Assembly (NCBI RefSeq): GCF_000971975.1
Contig: NZ_LAQO01000002.1
Coordinates: 124,001 to 188,000, forward strand
From: Paenibacillus algorifonticola
GTDB lineage: Bacteria > Bacillota > Bacilli > Paenibacillales > Paenibacillaceae
Length of the DNA: 64,000 bases
Reading direction: 5' to 3'
Shown here: positions 60,606-64,000 of the stretch, in pieces
How positions within the stretch are numbered: position 1 is the stretch's first letter
Layout: every line of letters starts with the position of its first letter
Translations under genes and position numbers: made by a program
Notes under the pieces: generated by a model
Told to the model about the DNA's origin: nothing
The model's database searches: none
Seen by the model: only the letters and a program-made list of their open reading frames with translations

Positions 60606-60655
60606 GCAGCTTTTCTCAAAGCAGGATCGCAAGGAGAGTCGAATCGACTCAAAGA

Positions 60656-60700
60656 AAAACGTATGGATTCCGTGGAGGCGGAAGCTGTACGTTTTTCTGT
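60656..60700 (+). terminator. Terminator of the second xylan importer operon
   Basis: AAAAACGTA / TACGTTTTT with a 23-base loop. A smaller perfect palindrome GAGTCGAATCGACTC lies just before it (60636-60650). Confidence 0.65.
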
Positions 60701-60742
60701 TTGAAAAAATATCGCCTAGATTATAGGCAAGCATCGTACTTA

Positions 60743-60772
60743 TTTACAAAGTGTATTTACTAGCGCTATGAT
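60743..60772 (+). promoter_or_regulatory. Promoter of the unrecognised gene at 60833
   Basis: TTTACA, 18-base spacer, TATGAT, each one mismatch from consensus, about 60 bases before the start. Confidence 0.55.
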
Positions 60773-60832
60773 AAGAAATACAAGGATTATTGGCAGCTTG
60801 ACTGGCTGGCATTAAAAAGGAGGGGACCCGCT

Positions 60833-61714
60833 CTGGATATTGATTTTCACAAGAAATGGGCATGCCAAAAAATGATTGAATCCTCGCAGACGAACATTTG
60901 GGAAGGCCATTGGGCGTGCGCGGTTTTAGCCTTGAATGGCGTATTGGAAGAAAAACTGGTACCCGCAGCGTTGGAGGCCACGATTCGCAAAAATCTCGAA
61001 AAAACGGTGGAGGAACACCCAAACGAGAAGCAGTATCGAATGGACAAGGAATACGCAGGCTTTCGTGATGGTATTTTGAGCGTGCTCGTCCAAAGAGATC
61101 AATCTTGCCATGCATTGGGTCATGATGTGATCTATGCGTATTATATACTTGAGACGCTCTCCCGCTCCAAAGTTCCGGCGACGGCCGAATTGTATAATGC
61201 CATGACAAAATTGCTGGACGAATTTGCGGCGTCCGGTCCAGGTTACGTAACGATAAACGAAAGCAACATCATCATTGATCCTGAAGGCACTCCCGCAACG
61301 GCGATAAGGGTTCCACTGACTCCCGCTGTTGTGCTTGATCTTTTCCATAACTTTCAGAGGCCGTACCAAATGGAAAAAGGCGATATGCAGCTCGGACACC
61401 TCCTTACTCATGGCCATTCCATCTTAGGGCTGCAGCAAGAATTTCACGAGCCTGGGATTGTTCAGTTGGAGACTTCTTTATTCACACGACTGGACGTACT
61501 GGCCTACGCAAACGGGCTGGAAAACAATCAGGCGGAATACGATCCAGCCTTTACAACAACCATGAGCAGTCCGTTGGAACAGCCATTCTGGGAACAGGCA
61601 TTCACGGACAGCAGACACGGCCATTATTATAAATATGCGTACAGTTACTTAAAGCTGCACCAGATGGCCGGCCGCAATCCTTCCGATTTCAGATCGTTCA
61701 GCCGGATTTTGTAG
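60833..61714 (+). CDS. Unrecognised helical His-rich protein, probable CTG start
   Basis: I do not recognise this protein. The first ATG is at 60872 without a ribosome site, but AAGGAGGGG lies seven bases before an in-frame CTG at 60833, and the 13 added residues (LDIDFHKKWACQK) read as natural sequence; a CTG start is therefore likely (293 residues). The product is helical with His/aromatic clusters: NIWEGHWACAVLALNG, QSCHALGHDVIYAYYILE, LGHLLTHGHSILGLQ, and DSRHGHYYKYAYSYLK near the end. Such spaced His could bind heme or metal; this is inference. It has its own promoter and overlaps the end of a TetR gene by 17 bases tail to tail. Confidence 0.55.
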   Translation: MDIDFHKKWACQKMIESSQTNIWEGHWACAVLALNGVLEEKLVPAALEATIRKNLEKTVEEHPNEKQYRMDKEYAGFRDGILSVLVQRDQSCHALGHDVIYAYYILETLSRSKVPATAELYNAMTKLLDEFAASGPGYVTINESNIIIDPEGTPATAIRVPLTPAVVLDLFHNFQRPYQMEKGDMQLGHLLTHGHSILGLQQEFHEPGIVQLETSLFTRLDVLAYANGLENNQAEYDPAFTTTMSSPLEQPFWEQAFTDSRHGHYYKYAYSYLKLHQMAGRNPSDFRSFSRIL

Positions 61715-62081
61715 GATGAACTCGGTAATGATTGATTAATAGATCAAATACGTCAAATCGGTCGTAGATAAAATCCACTATTTCCCGCATGCCTTCCTCC
61801 ATAGCTGTAAACTCCGCCGCCTGCTCTTTTTGCTCAAGCATGCTCATCTGGTGATTCGTCAGCTCCACAAAATAGTGTTTAATTTCACCAGCCGTTGGGC
61901 CGACAATAGCTTCAAACAGAGCATTTTTATCAGAAAAATAACGGTAAATGGCTCCAGTCGTCATTCCCGCTGTTTGCGCGATTGTACGTATATTAGCACC
62001 CACAAATCCATTTTCCAAAAACTCGGCCTTGGCGCAGGCGAGCAGCTTTTTTTCGGTTTTTTCGGCTTTTCTTTCAGTCAT
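61698..62081 (-). pseudogene. TetR-family regulator, C-terminally truncated
   Basis: A 127-residue protein starting at ATG 62081 after GGAGGTATGCGCA. The N-terminal TetR DNA-binding domain is complete (ACAKAEFLENGFVGANIRTI, AQTAGMTTGAIYRYFSDKNA). Family members usually have about 190-200 residues; here the ligand domain ends at LLINHYRVHPTKSG, after the frame is lost near FDLLINH. The last 17 bases overlap the converging gene at 60833. It may still bind DNA but probably cannot sense its ligand. It could be a fully working short form, which is less likely. Confidence 0.65.
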
Positions 62082-62204
62082 TGCGCATACCTCCAAAATA
62101 AAAAAACAGCGTTATTTTATCATGAGTTATCTATTTTTGCTATGTAGGATTAGGGTTCAAATAGAAGTTTTGTGTTTATTCAGGAAGCAGGGGATTAGAT
62201 GGCG

Positions 62205-62252
62205 CAAAAAAGCCCTGATTGGCATGAGACAAAGTCTTCTTACGATCAGGGC
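62205..62252 (-). terminator. Terminator of the acyltransferase gene
   Basis: On the minus strand GCCCTGAT / ATCAGGGC with a 25-base loop that contains a smaller stem, followed by six T, 34 bases after the stop. Confidence 0.7.
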
Positions 62253-62285
62253 CTTCTATATGGTTGCAAATCGCGCTTTATATTT

Positions 62286-63401
62286 TTAAACTGCACGTTC
62301 TCCCACATGCAGCGCCGGCTTCACCGAAGAATCTTGCTTCGGTGTTTTCAACAAGTTGCCGACCAAATATTTTCCGAATGAGAAACGGTTGAACAGGTTT
62401 GCGATCACAGTGCTGACTGCGATGCTCCCCACATAACAAACAACAAACGAGACGGCGAAATTTGTTTTTGGCAAAAACTGAAGCAGCAGCTTCATCACAA
62501 TCATATGCAGCAAATAGAGGCTGAACGAATATTTACTGATAAGCATAATGAGCCTCGGCACGGAGCGGGTTTTTCCCGATAAATAAAGGATTAGCCCAAT
62601 CATTGCGATCGTATAGAGCATCATATCAGGGCGTTTCGAGGATATAATCGTGAAAATGCCTTGCTGTTGAAAGCCCATCACTGCGATGAAGCAGACGGGG
62701 ATGATGGCGAACAGCCAAACCCCTTGCTGACTAATAAATCGCTTCACCTGTTCAAAATGTTTTCCAGCATAATAAGCTAGTGTAAAATAAAAAATCCAGC
62801 CGACGGCAAGCAGCCAGTAGCCTCTTTCCCAAATATATGTAGCAACGGCGGACGAGCCGGGCGCTGTTGTGGCGCTAAAATAAGCCAAATAGCCGAAGTT
62901 GAGCACAAATGAAGCGAGTATAACCGTTAGCGGTTTAAGCTTGCTGGAATAACGATTAAAGAGAAAGTGGAGGATATGAATTTGGAATAGCAACAAGATG
63001 AACCAGAGGACGAAATCGCCTAAAAAAATATTTTTGATCACTTCGATTGAATAGGAGGCGAGCGTAAAGGCGCCATTTTGAGCCGTATCAAAAATAGCAA
63101 AAATGAAGCTCATGAACAAAAACGGAAGCAGCAAAAAGAGGGCCCTTTTTTGAAAAAAGCCCTGTGGCGGTTTGCCGTGATACGTTTTGGCATTCAAAAA
63201 TTCAGATATAAATACAAATGTCCCGGTGCCAAATAAAATGGCCATTTGAAAGATTTTGAGCAAATAGAAGACGATCCCTTCCTGCCCGCTGAAATACAGC
63301 GCCAAATTATTGCCCAAGGCGTGGTTTAAAATGACAAATAAACAGGCAATCGCTCGCAGCCAATAAATTTCACTAACCAATTCCTTTTTAATCGGACTCA
63401 C
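62286..63401 (-). CDS. Membrane acyltransferase, OafA/Acyl_transf_3 family
   Basis: A 371-residue integral membrane protein with about ten hydrophobic segments. The N-terminal motif IYWLRAIACLFVILNHALGN carries the conserved Arg and His of the family. These enzymes move acetyl or other acyl groups to sugars of surface polymers. The open frame begins at 63434, but that ATG lies inside the palindromic promoter region and has no ribosome site. GTG 63401 lies after the predicted -10 and next to AAAGAGGAG, though the spacing is short. The gene is transcribed toward the truncated TetR gene and ends with a terminator. Confidence 0.8.
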   Translation of the reverse strand: MSPIKKELVSEIYWLRAIACLFVILNHALGNNLALYFSGQEGIVFYLLKIFQMAILFGTGTFVFISEFLNAKTYHGKPPQGFFQKRALFLLLPFLFMSFIFAIFDTAQNGAFTLASYSIEVIKNIFLGDFVLWFILLLFQIHILHFLFNRYSSKLKPLTVILASFVLNFGYLAYFSATTAPGSSAVATYIWERGYWLLAVGWIFYFTLAYYAGKHFEQVKRFISQQGVWLFAIIPVCFIAVMGFQQQGIFTIISSKRPDMMLYTIAMIGLILYLSGKTRSVPRLIMLISKYSFSLYLLHMIVMKLLLQFLPKTNFAVSFVVCYVGSIAVSTVIANLFNRFSFGKYLVGNLLKTPKQDSSVKPALHVGERAV

Positions 63402-63416
63402 CCACTCCTCTTTATT

Positions 63417-63447
63417 TGATACAAATTGTATCATGAGAAAAAGGAAG
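63417..63447 (-). promoter_or_regulatory. Acyltransferase promoter with a perfect 17-bp operator palindrome
   Basis: TGATACAA-A-TTGTATCA (63417-63433) overlaps a -10 hexamer TACAAT (minus strand), with TTGTAA 17 bases before it. The palindrome is of TetR or MarR operator size. The truncated TetR gene nearby could be its former regulator. Confidence 0.6.
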
Positions 63448-63642
63448 TTACAATGCGAATTTTGGCGGGAGATTGCGTATTTTTCGCTGAAGATGAAGGA
63501 TTACTAGTATCCACGCTAGGCTTTGTTAATTGAAACCCCTATCCAAATCAGATATAGTATGGATATATTTAGCCGCTTGGAAAAGAGGGTGCTTTTCAAC
63601 TCAATTCGGTATAATGGTTAAGCTTGTTAAAGGAGTGAGAGG

Positions 63643-64000
63643 ATGGATTTCCAGCGAATCAATGAATTAAAGCAGGAGCTCGACAGCCTCATGCCTTTGC
63701 CTTCCGCGGCCGTCCGGAATTTAGAGGAGGTTTACCGAGTAGAGTGGACCTACAACTCAAATGCAATTGAGGGAAATACGTTAACGCTCTTGGAAACGAA
63801 GCTGGTGCTGGAGGAAGGTCTAACCATTGGCGGTAAAAAGCTCCGAGAGCATTTCGAAGTCATTAATCATTCTGAAGCAATTAGCTATGTGCAGGACATC
63901 GTGCATCGTAATATGGCCGTAACGGAATCAGTGATTAAATCTATTCATCACTTAGTGCTCAAAAATATCGATGACGAGAATGCGGGACGTTACCGATCCA
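63643..64000 (+). CDS. Fic-domain protein, N-terminal part (cut by window end)
   Basis: The first 119 codons, starting at ATG behind AAAGGAGTGAGAGG, with a TATAAT at 63610-63615. The segment EWTYNSNAIEGNTLTLLETK near residue 35 is the N-terminal pattern of Fic/DOC family proteins; its S-x-A-I-E-G-N form is the inhibitory (S/T)xxxE(G/N) helix that blocks the ATP site in cis. The Fic active motif (HPFxxGNGR) would lie after the window end. The known reaction of the family is AMP transfer to protein hydroxyls. The downstream part and target are not visible. Confidence 0.8.
   Translation, partial: MDFQRINELKQELDSLMPLPSAAVRNLEEVYRVEWTYNSNAIEGNTLTLLETKLVLEEGLTIGGKKLREHFEVINHSEAISYVQDIVHRNMAVTESVIKSIHHLVLKNIDDENAGRYRS

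Noticed and set aside
1..64000. CRISPR arrays, rRNA genes, classical riboswitches
   Set aside because: I looked for regularly spaced repeats, rRNA blocks and known riboswitch cores by eye and saw none; a covariance-model search would be the decisive test.

Overview
The window looks like a Paenibacillaceae chromosome, most likely Paenibacillus or a close relative. The evidence is the gene style: YesM/YesN-type two-component systems beside LplB/YtcP-type sugar permeases, a GH67 plus GH52 glucuronoxylan cluster, SLH-domain debris, strong Firmicutes ribosome binding sites and Gram-positive lipoprotein signals. The species cannot be named from the sequence alone.

Positions 1-9190 are the right end of a tailed-phage prophage. 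They hold the end of a tape-measure gene, tail and baseplate genes, a low-GC cargo cassette with its own promoter and terminator (3030-3905), a receptor-binding fibre gene, small genes, holin and amidase. Around the lysis genes lie short hydrophobic peptide genes on the minus strand. One (6274-6354), with an opposing promoter and a shared bidirectional terminator, has the layout of a type I toxin-antitoxin locus of the TxpA/RatA kind. Another (8037-8153) has a perfect consensus promoter embedded in palindromes beside a divergent small Cro/CI-like repressor. A 3' fragment of a tRNA-Leu gene (9101-9154) probably marks the attachment site. A nonsense-interrupted tyrosine integrase and a decayed IS3-family copy follow.

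Positions 11860-29200 form a locus for a uronic-acid-containing polysaccharide: GH88 unsaturated glucuronyl hydrolase, two AraC regulators, a TIM-barrel isomerase/epimerase, a LacI regulator, an FAD oxidoreductase, a sensor kinase/response regulator pair, a 1438-residue secreted beta-helix protein with many accessory domains, and an ABC importer without an ATPase. The promoters of the secreted protein and of the binding protein share a 13-bp motif at the same 46-bp distance from the same -10 hexamer. This suggests co-activation by the local two-component system.

Positions 29200-33690 are a scar region: an SLH fragment, the 5' part of a group IIC intron of the Oceanobacillus iheyensis type cut by a second IS3-family copy, a beheaded class I glutamine amidotransferase, a short membrane peptide, a DUF6809-like gene and an XRE regulator. 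Positions 33690-38000 hold ordinary genes: a flavin/PNPOx-fold protein, a BenE-type transporter, a MocR/PdxR regulator and a nucleotidyltransferase-like protein.

Positions 38500-60610 are a xylan (aldouronate) utilisation region. It has two complete binding-protein/permease sets, one two-component system, one membrane-bound AraC regulator, a further AraC regulator, an esterase, GH52 beta-xylosidase, GH67 alpha-glucuronidase, a polyol-type dehydrogenase and, unexpectedly, two divergent NIF3-like genes. All three importers in the window carry a perfect 8-10 bp hairpin between the binding-protein gene and the first permease gene. The end of the window holds an unrecognised His-rich gene that may start with CTG, a truncated TetR gene, an acyltransferase with a perfect operator-like palindrome, and the start of a Fic-family gene.
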